Below, in pieces: positions 37,626 to 48,749 of a DNA stretch of 64,000 nt (position 1 is the first letter of the stretch; every line of letters begins with the position of its first letter). The stretch lies in the NCBI GenBank assembly GCA_028564675.1, contig JAOVVO010000015.1, forward strand, positions 62,001-126,000. The letters run 5' to 3'. This stretch comes from Onchocerca lupi (Eukaryota; Nematoda; Chromadorea; Rhabditida; Onchocercidae). Under the pieces are notes generated by a model. The model searched no databases. It was given only the letters and a program-made list of their open reading frames with translations, and was not told the DNA's origin. The position numbers and the translations under genes are program-made.

Positions 37626-40600
37626 TCATCTTTCATCTGAGGCCTCTTCAAGTTTTGTTTTAATACGAGTAAATTGCTGCTTCAACGATGTGTTGGAATC
37701 GAAATCATCTTGAGAAAATAACACAGGTATAAACCCTCTGGCTTTCAGCAAACGCATATTTAGCAGCGGTGGTCCCATCAGAGTGCTCTTATCATCATCA
37801 CCACACTGTAATCAATTAAAAAATGGAGATATTCGTGAAAACTAATTTATAAATGAAATGTAATGAAAGTAATATTTGCCAATAAAAAAATAAAAATGGA
37901 TGTAACTCAGTAAGACCAAAAAATATTTGAAATTCATGAAAAAAAAAAAACATGTATAAAGAAAGAATAATTCTAAAATATACGTTCAATGACAAATACT
38001 CACTGGTAAAGTGCGATCTCTCCAAGAGAGATAAATCACAGCCAAACGAGGTACCTTCGTTTCCTCAAAATGGCTCAGTGGAACAAAACGATTCTCTTTA
38101 ACATCAAGTTTGATGACTGCATTAACAAAAATCCCATCTTCATTAAGAGCAGGAGGAAATGCATGTGAATTCACCGGAACCAGTTTATGCAATAATGAAT
38201 GAAAATACTGGACATTTCCTTCTTCACTCTTCCCGTAACGCAACTTCAAAGCCATATCATTCTGAAATTGAAAACGGTTCTCTGTTATTTGAACTAATAA
38301 ATACATAAGTTTTCAAAAATCTCAAAAACAAAATAAAGATAAATTTTCTTTTCTCCACCGATTTTTCTTGAAAAATCCGTTCACATATTTTATATTTCTA
38401 CATCTTAGCCAATATGTAGTAGAAAAGATTTTGATAAGAAATGCTTCAAAAACGAACCACAGTTGCTGACGAGAATTGCATAAGATCCAAAATATCTACT
38501 GAAGGTCCATTATAAGATTTATCTAATATTGCTTTTAAAAAATGTTGAACTTGAGCAATAGTTGTTACTGCCATTAGTTTTCGAAAATCACTCAATCTAA
38601 AAATCTAAAGAATAAACAAAAATATGGACTTGTATTAATTTTCCGAAAATACGTCATGAAGAATAAAAAAATTTTATAATAAGGAATGAAAATTTATCGA
38701 ACCTTTCTAAAACATTCACAACAAATGACGGCTGTAAGACAGTTTGTGCCAGTTCTCGTGATAGTCTATCGCACGTTGCTAAAGCATAGACTGTGCTAAG
38801 CCACGTCTTGGATAAATTAACACTTCTGGAAGTCAATTTTTCGCATAGATATCCACTGGTTTCTTTAATTAAATCACCTTTGCCAGCAATCGCACACCAA
38901 TGTACAGCGTATGATAATTCGGCAGGAGCAGCATTCCTGATAAAATAAGAATCTTCCTTCAAATGTTCTAGATCGAAATTAGAAGCACAACCAAATATAA
39001 AAAGAATATAATCATATGGTCAACAATAATAATATGACAGTAATAACAATTAATAACTAATAGCAATAATAATGATGACTAATAATAATTAATAATAATA
39101 GTGTTTAATAACAATTAATAATAACTAATGATAATTAATAATAATAATAAGTAAAGACGATAATGGTAACGATGATAGTGATAAAAACAACATGAATGCT
39201 TATATCAACAACGATAATAAGAATGGAAATCATAATAAAAATAATAATGACAATGACGATAAGACCAACAATAATATAACAGTAAATAATACCAATAATG
39301 ATTGAGCTGAAAAATTTAAAATTCTCTATAAGAACTTCAAAACCAACATTTGATTATTGTTGATCCATGCAGCAACAGCATTCCATGCTGGAAGATAGCC
39401 AATTTGTAACCTCGCCATCGCATTAACAATCATATTAATTTGCGACCATTTGGTAAAATGACTGATATTGGCAAAAGTTTCGTCAGCTATAATTCGTCGA
39501 AGCCTACTATCCATGAATCGTAATTTCGCAGCTGACTGTGCTAATAATACAAGCTGGTTAACCTGAAAAAGAAAACTGTTTCATCACATTTTATAACAAA
39601 CAATTTTAATACCAAGAAAACTTTTAATTAATCATTAACATGGTTCTAACCAAGAAGTTGGAGACAGATGTTATATTAACAAGTAAAGCATAAGTAATGT
39701 TAAATGAAAGACTAACTGTTAAATCCTTCTTATTTTGCTCAAAAGTGTTGCAGATGAGATGCAAAACATGGGAAGGTCGACTTGAACTCTTTGCCAAACT
39801 TGCCATCATGCCAATGAGTTCATCACAAGACATCGAAGATATACAGCTTTTTGCCTTTTCAATAAACATGTTAAACCAAGTATTGCTTTTATTCCAACAT
39901 GCAATCACGGAAATAATATCTTTTGGCTCTGTGATTTCACTAAAATTTCTTTTTCTGTAAAAAACTCAATAAAGCAGTCGATACATCGATAGAAATCAAT
40001 CTGCCATACATATTGAATCCTTAGCTTGAGTATCAAAATATTGAGTAGTGCTCTACGGAGAATAATAAAAACACTGTGAAATGAACTGAAATTTAATACT
40101 GAAAGTACTGATGACTTTACATAGTGAAAGAAATCCAACTTGATATGCTATCATTAAATTGTCTTTTTACAGAATAAAATACTGCTGGAGAATCACATTA
40201 ATTATTGCTTTAAGATCTTACTTAAAGAAGAAAGAAGCTCATATGAATAAAAATAACAAAACTATACAAACTTTGCCTTCAACTGCAACCATTCCCTCAT
40301 TTGACGAAATAAATCATCCGGCAGGCGGATCTTTTTGCTGCTCACTAAAGCAGCTAAACGGACCAATGGTGAGACCGGAAGAGAGAAAAGATCAGTGGAG
40401 AATTGTTGTCTTAATACATCGATCAATGTTTCAAAGATGGATTCTTGAGTAAGTTCGAGGACAACTAATGCGCACATAGCTTCAAGCGTCGAGTTCATAC
40501 TCAGCTTTTCATTTTTCAATGATTTGTCCATTTCAGTTAACAATCCTCTCAAAAATATTAGTTAAACATGTGAAATAGAACGTCTCTGCAAAAAACATTT

Positions 40601-41541
40601 TCTTTCTGATTGGTAACTTGAGAATTATATTTCGAAGCTCCACTAAAACATATCGCATTAGGTATGACTTTAATAGGATGCGGACCAATAAACACTGTTA
40701 GATGCGTGAAAGTACTTGTAATATCATCCAATCTTTCAGCACAGAGAATACTTAAATGAAATATAGATAATTAAAGCAGATTAAACTAAGAACTATTTTC
40801 AACCGAAGAGATTTTTTAATTGGATTGGTAGACTTACTTCTTTAGATAAACTGCTGCTCTCTGAATACCAGCATTCTCATTAGCAAGCTCAGCAAAACGT
40901 GCTAAAACTCTTACAGAAATTTCACCACTGATTGGGCCTTCCAACTTTGAACAAATCTAAAACTCCATTGATGATAAAATAGCGAGAATAAAATGCATCA
41001 CAAACTATTAATTCAGTATTAAAAATACTAAAATGTAACTAAGGAGCAGAAGAAAAGCTTTAAACTACTTCTATCACAGGTTTCGACTTCGTTATATTAA
41101 AGATATTTTCAAGTTATTGACAAAAAATTAAGGCATTCCATGCTATAACTAAAATCATTACACTAATATGCAATTGTCATTAAAAACGAGTCCTTCGGTG
41201 CAATATAAGTCGCATTAGATATTTTCAAACATAATTAAAATAATTTAAACGCAAAAGAAGCTTAGTGAAGTCACAAATTAGCAAATATTCAAAAGTAATT
41301 GTAACATTACCTTACTGAGACCGTCAATACTCGTAACTGTATTGATTTCAACTCCTTCAACGTTGTTTTTCTCAGTGAGATTTGTAATCAGCAAATCCAA
41401 GGCATTTGAACACACTTTTGGAACTACTTTAACTGAATAGAAATGCTTCTTCACCAAATGAATTTCTTGCTGCTGTCTTATAAAAATTTGCAAATTTAAT
41501 GCACGTCGGAGAAACAACAATGGAAATCGAGATATAGCCAT
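37626..41541 (-). CDS. FAST-kinase-family-like RAP-domain protein, probably mitochondrial
   Basis: The N-terminus (MAISRFPLLFLRRALN, then QQQEIHLVKKHFYS) is rich in Arg and hydrophobic residues and has no acidic residue before about position 26, as in mitochondrial presequences. Middle exons encode Leu-rich alpha-helical stretches like the FAST_1/FAST_2 regions. The last exons give VPRLAVIYLSWRDRT and PPLLNMRLLKARGFIPVLFS, a RAP-domain pattern (RLLxxxGF followed by hydrophobics) with a C-terminal basic helix. Supported exons on the minus strand: 41541-41311, 40956-40838, 40750-about 40620, about 40547-40268, 39954-39651, 39562-about 39320, about 38982-38703, 38596-38458, 38261-38004, 37805-37626. 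Joins near 40.6, 40.0 and 39.1 kb could not be put in phase, so one or two small exons or other splice sites are missing. FASTK relatives bind mitochondrial RNA; that role is by analogy. Other RAP proteins are possible. Confidence 0.6.
39024..39296. repeat. AAT-rich microsatellite in an intron
   Basis: Long imperfect repeats of aataat, taataa and gataa lie inside the minus-strand RAP-domain gene. They interrupt the interval where an exon junction could not be resolved. Confidence 0.75.
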
Positions 41542-42755
41542 CTCAATTCGCCTTATTTGTCGCTTACTTCATCTTATGCCATTATGACTGATTCAAGACT
41601 GACTCCTGACTCTGAAACGATAAATTAACGACAAAACATCGTTCCCCGACAAATTCAGTCTTACATCCTTCCGTTATTCCGCTATTCGAAACCCAGATGA
41701 ACTTTGCAATGACTTTCTTTTGTCCTTTTTCTTCTAACGTCCCGATTACATTTACCCCGATAAATGGAAATAACTTAACATTTTGAATTTTTCAGCAATC
41801 TAAGTTCAATTCAAATTCCTGACATCTTTTATCTCCTTCACTTATAATCTTTTCCATTATTGAAAATTTCAAGACTTCAAAACGAATATATGATGCGATG
41901 CCTCATTAAATGACAGACATTGTCTCCTCATTCCATCTTATTTTGCGGTTTGGAATCTGAGCACAAAATTCAAAGATCCCGTTTTGGAAAGTCTTGTCAG
42001 CGGAGACGATGCAGTGTACGGTAGAGAAAGAAGAATAGCCTAACTTTTAATTTCACTTCCTATTTTCCCGTTACCTTCTGTCTTGTATCTAAATGTTCCT
42101 TCCTATTCGGATTTTGAAACTTCGATTTAAAATATCCAGCGCACGATCTACGCTAAGAATAACTTAATTATTCGCAAGTAGCATGCGAATTCAGAAACTC
42201 CAATCTAACACTTCAAAAAAAAAAAAAAATCTTTGCCAAAATTCCGAAAATTTCAGTTGTGATGGCGTTTTATTTCGCTTTCTAATAAATGCTCTGACTA
42301 TTGGTGCATTTATGCATCATCACTACCTAAACATTCTTTTAAAATATTTCTTCAGTCCCATCGACATCGGCTCCTGTAATTTCCAATTATTCCTTAATCA
42401 TCGAACAATAATCCGATCTGAATACACAGCCTCACTGTTTATTCCTCATCTCATCAAACTCCCTGCAAATCATTTATTATCAAACCCTGACGATATGATA
42501 GCAATGGCTCCCAGATAAATAAATGTGTTGCATTCCCGTTGCATGCCGCTGGGAGTGAAAGGAAATCTGCACTAAACACAAACTGTGATTTCGAATTTAA
42601 TTATAGCTACGAATAGTTCGGAAAAGGAGGAACAAGGATTTTAACTTGTTTGTAAATAAGGTTTGAGAAATTCTTTTTTTAGCAAAATCATGATTTCTGC
42701 TTTATAAATTCGCATCGCCTGATTGTCATATAAACTTTAAGCAAAAAATGAGTAT
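41542..42755. other. Intergenic region upstream of the RAP-domain gene
   Basis: It likely holds the promoter of the gene starting at 41541. The plus-strand open frame 42183-42518 has no domain hallmark and was not called. Confidence 0.4.
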
Positions 42756-43805
42756 TAGTTATGTGCCGTAGTACCCAGGAAAATGATTTCCATAAATCGT
42801 ATCGATAACACCTCGAATAACTTGCACAGCTTCATGTATTTATAAATACTCTAATGGAAACCAAGAATACGAGGATAAAGCACATCTCCATGCAGTGCAA
42901 AAAAAAGCATCAACACAGGAACATTTGAATTCCCGCCCCGCAGAGGATCCTCATGAGCATTTTCGAATTGCTTTGCTTTTAAAATAACATCGTCCTCAGC
43001 AGATACTGAATTCAAATTTGAAGTGTTTCCTAAATAGTACTGGTGGTAACCGCCGAAACTCAGTCTGCAAGTTAATAATCGAATCCTCAAGGCTAGCGCG
43101 TCATACTTCTGCAATGTATTATTTGATGCAATAATCCTGAACTGATTTAAACATTTTGCCTCTATCATTACTGATCTCATCGATGCAAATACAAAACTGG
43201 TCAAGAGTATGTCCAAGACTTCCAGCTTCGACGCCTAACAATCAGAGTTTTAAAACCTCTAACATCATCGTATATCTAAATGTGCATGAAAAGAGGAGTC
43301 AAGTGCATCCCACAACTTGGAAACCGTCATACTGAACAAATGATTAATTCCGATATTGTAGAGATTTACTAAAAATTTCAAAAATGTGTATTGAAACAGC
43401 TTATAACGATGAGAAACGAATTTTTATAGCAAGTAAATAATAACAAGTTTATTGAAAAACAAATCCGAGTTAGTAATAACATAAAGAGTTTCTCTGTAAT
43501 TCTTTTACGCAACTGCATTTCAAACTGATGAATAGTTGCTACTGGTTAATACAACACTGATTTATAAATGGTTCTTATGCTTTCACTATTTGCAATTCTC
43601 GCTGCTGTCATGGTATCAGCTCGTACACGACGCAAAAGAATGATCGGATACATAACATTTGCTGCACATTTTCTGTACACAGATCCTGGAAGCATTATAC
43701 CATTAGAGTTTTGAAGTCGATAAAATTTGCGGCGGTTAAATTCATTAATGATAGCGCGAAGCTTGTCCAACGAAACGATATCTCTGAAAAATTTATAAAA
43801 CATAT
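42756..43805 (-). other. Probable exons of an unidentified minus-strand gene
   Basis: Two stretches look coding but were not identified. The first, after a good acceptor (tttttcag) near 43766, is open to 43546 and contains SLDKLRAIINEFNRRKFYRL and RRVRADTMTAARIANSES. The second, after ttgttag at about 43240, is open to 42851 and includes KYDALALRIRLLTCRLSFGG and ILKAKQFENAHEDPLRGG. A third short piece near 42830-42764 reads VQVIRGVIDTIYGNHFPGYYG and then stop. A different frame of the second exon (GHTLDQFCICIDEISNDRGK) also looks coding, so frame use is unresolved. An in-phase donor exists at aaatca|gtgttg near 43555. No family is assigned. Confidence 0.35.
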
Positions 43806-44704
43806 TATAAACAATATTACGACATCATCAAATTCATTCATTTTAAAGTCTCCTATGATTGATTATCGTAGCGATAATCGATCATGGTGGTAAGTGTTTA
43901 GTAATCAAGCAAACCGAAAAAACAATTATTTGAAATGAATGAGGAATTTGAAGAGAATTCTTCAAATTGAATATAGCTTGAAAATAACTGAATACCTTCA
44001 TTACCATGAATGAGGAAGTTGGCAAGGTTTATTAAATAGTTTTACGACTAGACTTGAACTTTTGAAGTCACAATGTTTGTAAAGTATAGATAACGAGAAA
44101 GGGTAGAATTTTATGATAAGTTAATGGTACTTGGCTTTGAATACGCTACACATCCTGGTACTTAATTTCATTGCTAATCGGTAAGCTTTTCATATAGAAC
44201 ATAGAGCAAAGTATGCTGATAATGAAAGCATCCATTAACCAATGGATAATCCTTAAACTTAAACTGTATTTATTATTTTCCACTTTGACTACTCAACCTG
44301 ATTGCCTCAAAGTAGCAGTCCCCCAAATCAAGAAAATAATGGAAATTTTGCAACATTAAAATGCTCGTTAATCACGTTTTATTATAAACAATGCAAACGC
44401 ATTTAATAGGCAAGTAATAATAAATAGCACTAAACTAAGCGCATAAGCAGCAAGTGTTTGCACACTACTGAAATCCTGGTCCCTAGTGAGTAGTGTACTA
44501 CCTGCACAGTAATAGTAGTAACTGAATTAAGAGGATTGAAAGTGAAGTTTGAGTTGATTCCAACAGCCATTAGCACTATCATTGTCTCACCTATTTATAA
44601 AACGATATTTACAATTTTGCTTTATCTAGGAGTAAAATACATCAATTAAATAATGAAACAATTTTTCTCTGATCGAAACCACACAGACTATGAATTAGAT
44701 AACA
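43806..44704. other. Interval between the unidentified exons and the RING gene
   Basis: Mostly AT-rich. On the minus strand, a frame ending at about 44368 and opening after taattcag near 44526 encodes a hydrophobic segment (TLAAYALSLVLFIITCLLNA) followed by a basic tail and stop. It could be the last exon of a small membrane protein, but no partner exon was established. Confidence 0.25.
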
Positions 44705-47700
44705 TCAATAAATAGGGAAAATTCCAGCACTAGAACTACACCTCTTTTTATTGGCTGTATTGAATTCCACACCTGGCAATTTCCTTTTCTTCCACAATGA
44801 AGTCTTTATGCTAAAATAAGAAAAAAGAGGAGGAGATAAACATAAATAACATTTTTTAAAAACCATTGGAATTTTTATTATTGAAGTTTGGATTTATTTC
44901 CAATAATGGGATTTCACTATTACGCTACTTGTATAACGAATATAGAAAGTTTTGATTGCATTGATTATCAGTGTTAAATGAAGGTAGCAAAATTACAAAA
45001 TTGATGAAGCCAGATTTTGCGAAAAGTCTGGAATTTAAACATGCATATAGCAATATACCTCTGAGCACGTGACTTCGGTAGTCTGATTCGGTAATCTTTT
45101 TTCGAAGTAATGCTAATACAACTGTTGAACGATGCAGTAGCACATTTCGCCAAATTTGAATTTGATGATGAGCGCGATAAAATCAACTTGCTGTTCATAG
45201 AATCAATCTTCCCTTTCAATGATAAATCCACTGACTCACCGGAAATTTCTGAGAACTGTAAACTTTTCTTTTTTGTGAAAACCATCGAAATACTGGACAT
45301 GCAAGATCTGAACATCTCATCCTCATGTCAAGTGTATCAGGTTCAAGATGTCGAAACATCGCGATGGATGTACAAGAAAATTCAAGTTACCCGCAGTCCA
45401 AACTTCAACTACAGATATGTTGCACTAATGTCGCAGGGCGCAAATCTAATTTGACAATTGTTTGTCAATTTCATTCAAACTTTATATCCATTCTTTTCTC
45501 GTTATGGAATATCATTGTTTCCTAATATATTTAAGATTATTTCTTTTTCTACAAAAAATATGTACCGATGAACTATCATTTGCAAGAATACTTTCATTAT
45601 TCGTGAACGTATCGTTATTTCCGGTAAGGATTCTGGTTTCCATGGCCTTGAAAAAACTTGTTTTTAAATCATTAATATTATTCTTTTTGTTCTGCAACAA
45701 TTCATAAGAAAATATCATTCAAGTTTTTCTAGTTGTGAAAGATCCAAAGCAAATTCATAAATTTGATACCTGCACCGCTCTTTGACCTCTCGAAAAATTT
45801 TCTCCATTTCCTGTAAAGCTTCTCATTGACAGAAATGTCACATATGATGTATGAAAACAAGTCGATACTATTTCCTTTAAAAAAGCAGGAGCACTGATTC
45901 TACAATAAATAACACAACAGTGAATATGATTTACACCATTGCTGCAGTTATCATCGTAAAAAAAATTGCAAATCAAACAAAAATAGAAAAATTTTTTTTA
46001 ATTTAGGTAAATAAAAAGGAAATTTTAATAAAAACATTATTTTATTTTTTATTAATTTTTCATTATTTTAATCATAAATCTGAAAGAATATGCAACTGCT
46101 ACCAACTTATACATCCTCTTCATATAATTCGTTATCAGTGAGAAACACAAATTAACCTTGAATAGAAAGCGTTCTAAATCCCCACTGCCGTGCATGTTTT
46201 TCAAATTCTCGATGGCTACTAAATGTACGTTGCAGTTCTGCTTTCAGACATTCCAATGCCTTTTTGAGACATACTATTTCTCTGAAAACTTGAACAACCG
46301 AAATATCTAAAATCGGCTATTTCTTAGATGATAAAACTGGAATAAACATTAAGATCAAGATCAAGATAATTCAAAAAACATAATTTCTCCCTAAATTTTT
46401 TCACAAAGAAATTTTATTCAGAAGTACAAAGTGCAGGGAGGATAAATATTGCAATGACTATAAAGTATTTAGCATGTGGAGTCAAATACCATCAAGTAAC
46501 CTGCATATCAATAAATATCAAGAAAAATCAGAACTTGGAATATACATTTCGAGCTGATTTTTCTCTTCCAAATCTTGTTTCGCTTTTTGAAGTTGATACC
46601 AAAGCTGCACAATCTATATAGAAAATTATTTTGTATAGAATACATTTGGATGTGATAGTAAAAATATTATTTTTACTGTTTTTTCCGCGACATCAGGTCA
46701 CAAAGGGAAAAAGGATTTAGCAATACTAACCATAATTAAGAAGTTGAATTTATATTTAGTGAAACTGAGAAAAATTCAACTCTCTACTAAAATGCTTTTC
46801 CAAAATAAGCATGATAGTTAAGAAGCAATGAAAGTGAGTAGAAAAAGTGGGAAAACAAAAACTATTTTATGTACTGGTATAAATTAATCCGATACCATGA
46901 AATTTGGTAAGGTTGAATTAATGTAACATCTAATCCAAACTTGATTTAAAACCTTTTAATGTACACAAAAATAAAATGCTGATACAAAACAGTAAAATGC
47001 ATCAGTAATGCAATAAAAGATGCAATATTTAGATGATAATTTTCCTTTCGTTAATTCTTTATTCAAATGCAAGCAATATGTAAATCAGAACAATGAGATA
47101 AAAGCTATTAGGATTTTAATAACTTATCTTTCTAACCAAGCAGCGTTCCATCAAAATCTTCTGAGAGTGTTGGAATGTGATTGTATCCTTAATACGTTTT
47201 TCTGCTTGCTCGAACAATAATTTCAACGGCTTCAATATTTTGAAAATATTTTAAAATTTAAAGAAAAGCAGAAAGAACAGTTGCTGGTAGAACGTAAAAA
47301 AATCAAAGCTTAACATGGAGTACATGAGATAATGTCTATTGCATAAAATTTCAATTGCGAGATGACTGAGAAGTAAAACTGTAAACTTTAAGTGTTTGCT
47401 GCTGACAATTTGAATTTTTTGGACGTTGGATATGTAGACTGATTACTACACAATGACCATGTAACGACGGTAAAGAACTGTAGCATTTTGTTTCTTAACA
47501 AAATTTTGCAAAACAAATAAACCTATTCGTAAGTAGAAATAGTGAAATGTAAATTGGCAGAGATGAATGCATGTATGCGAAGAACAGCAAAATGTAAATT
47601 ATGCATTTACTATTTTAAAAATGACAATATCATACACCTACCAAGAAGAATTTCTGTATATACGGTGGTAATCTCTCGTCAATTGCATGAGTTTTAATTC

Positions 47701-47932
47701 CAGTGCGGTGACAAATTTTGCATATTTTTACCGTATCTGCAAGTTGTTATTGTTGGAAAAGAAAAGAAAGGAAAGAAAGAAAGAGCGCCTACAACTAATA
47801 ATAAGACTAACCAGTATCACCAAAGCACTCGCTGCACAGAATGTGACCGCAACTGGTGAGGAGATAACTAGGAATCTGGATCCAGCTTTCCGGATGTCGT
47901 GTGCAGTTATTGCAGTGAAACCAGAACTCCAT
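44705..47932 (-). CDS. RING-finger coiled-coil protein of the ZHP-3/RNF212/Zip3 class
   Basis: Eight exons join in phase into about 297 residues (minus): 47932-47812, 47736-47642, 47229-47137, 46613-46546, 46281-46157, 45821-45770, 45292-45059, 44810-44705. The protein starts MEFWFHCNNC and has a RING of the form CNNC, then SCGHILCSEC, then CKIC within the first about 55 residues. A Leu/Glu/Lys-rich coiled coil follows (LFEQAEKRIKDTITFQHSQK, LQKAKQDLEEKNQLE, LKKALECLKAELQ, ALQEMEKIFREVKERC), then a serine-rich tail (LSRSSSNSN) and a basic end (KTSLWKKRKLPGV). N-terminal RING, coiled coil and serine-rich basic tail is the layout of the SUMO-ligase-like proteins that mark meiotic crossovers on the synaptonemal complex. 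Human RNF212 also has about 297 residues. The exon 6 acceptor (tcaatgag) is weak but is the choice that keeps phase on both sides. The meiotic role is inferred from the family. An upstream exon may lengthen the N-terminus. Confidence 0.82.
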
Positions 47933-48271
47933 CACTTTTATTCCATTCTAGATTCCGACAGTTACAGCATGCGTGGACATAGCAAGAAAGGACAAGTATG
48001 CAACGTTACGTTTTCTTTACCACGTTACGTCACCACCAGTAAACTACTACTTATCAACAACGATCTATTAAGTCCCACGTCTCCGCATAATTAATCAATT
48101 GCCTGCGCAGCTGTTATGGTAGTACAAAGAAATGGGAAAAGTAAATCAGAGAGAATAAACGTATGTCGTCGAAAATTTAAGGGTGCTGGGTGACCAGACT
48201 ATCCGATATCTTGTTTAATCACGTAAATCAACGTGCTCACTTCCCAGCGTCCCCTTTCTCGGTCACCTTAC

Positions 48272-48508
48272 CTCCCCCGTGATATAAGAGAGGAAGTTCA
48301 TTGCGGTCGTTTTGTTGATGAATCGAAGGTAGTAGGCTTGACCGTTCGAGGTGACTGAACGTCTCGGGGTGAAAACATTCTTCCTTGTTTTTGTAGGCTG
48401 TTTACCTTCAGGTGAAAAATAAAGAAATTCTGTCTCCGTTCTATTTGAAATGATCCGAAATGAACGCAACAGTAGGCCTTCAACTTCAAGCTTGAGCAAG
48501 CTTGCCAA
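48272..48508 (-). CDS. Possible upstream in-phase exon of the RING gene, or a separate short ORF
   Basis: An ATG-started frame of exactly 79 codons (MASLLKLEVEGLLLRSF at the start, AMNFLSYITGE at the end) stops at a strong donor, gag|gtaagg. An acceptor (atctag) at 47948 would restore the frame through NGIKV into the RING protein's Met. The middle is basic and Ser/Thr-rich, without a recognised domain. It could equally be a chance ORF or an independent first exon. No cDNA evidence is available. Confidence 0.35.
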
Positions 48509-48749
48509 GTGACTTCATCGAAGGAAAGAAATTCCTTTTTTTTTTTTAAGCTTTACCTAATGCAACAAATATTGATAATTTCAAAATGTAATTTCATAAT
48601 CTTTTGCTTGTTTATAAACTGGAAACAATATTAATACAAAACGTGTACAACAATATTTCAAGGCAAACGTTCGCAAAACGAAAATAACGAAATCGCTTTT
48701 TTCTCAATTTATCTCTTCTCGGATGCGATTAAAACGGAAGAATTGTTTA
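48509..48749. other. Short interval downstream of the giant repeat-protein gene
   Basis: It lies between the stop of the repeat-protein gene and the candidate upstream exon of the RING gene. It presumably holds the 3' UTR of the former and the promoter of the latter. No clear site was recognised. Confidence 0.35.

Noticed and set aside
42183..42518. Plus-strand open frame of 111 codons
   Set aside because: It begins in a poly(A) run, has no domain features, and contains no splice sites consistent with a gene.
42756..43240. Similarity of LKAKQFENAHEDPLRGG to MAPEG (prostaglandin E synthase) proteins, and of an alternative frame to BAR-domain proteins
   Set aside because: The matches are short, the remaining family motifs are absent, and the frame itself is unresolved, so neither family was assigned.
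45110..45454. Plus-strand open frame of 114 codons
   Set aside because: It is antisense to the serine-rich tail exon (45292-45059) of the RING gene, which joins in phase on both sides.
47687..48094. Plus-strand open frame of 135 codons
   Set aside because: It is the antisense shadow of the RING exons: the opposite strand encodes the CNNC, CGHILC and CKIC motifs with correct splice phases.
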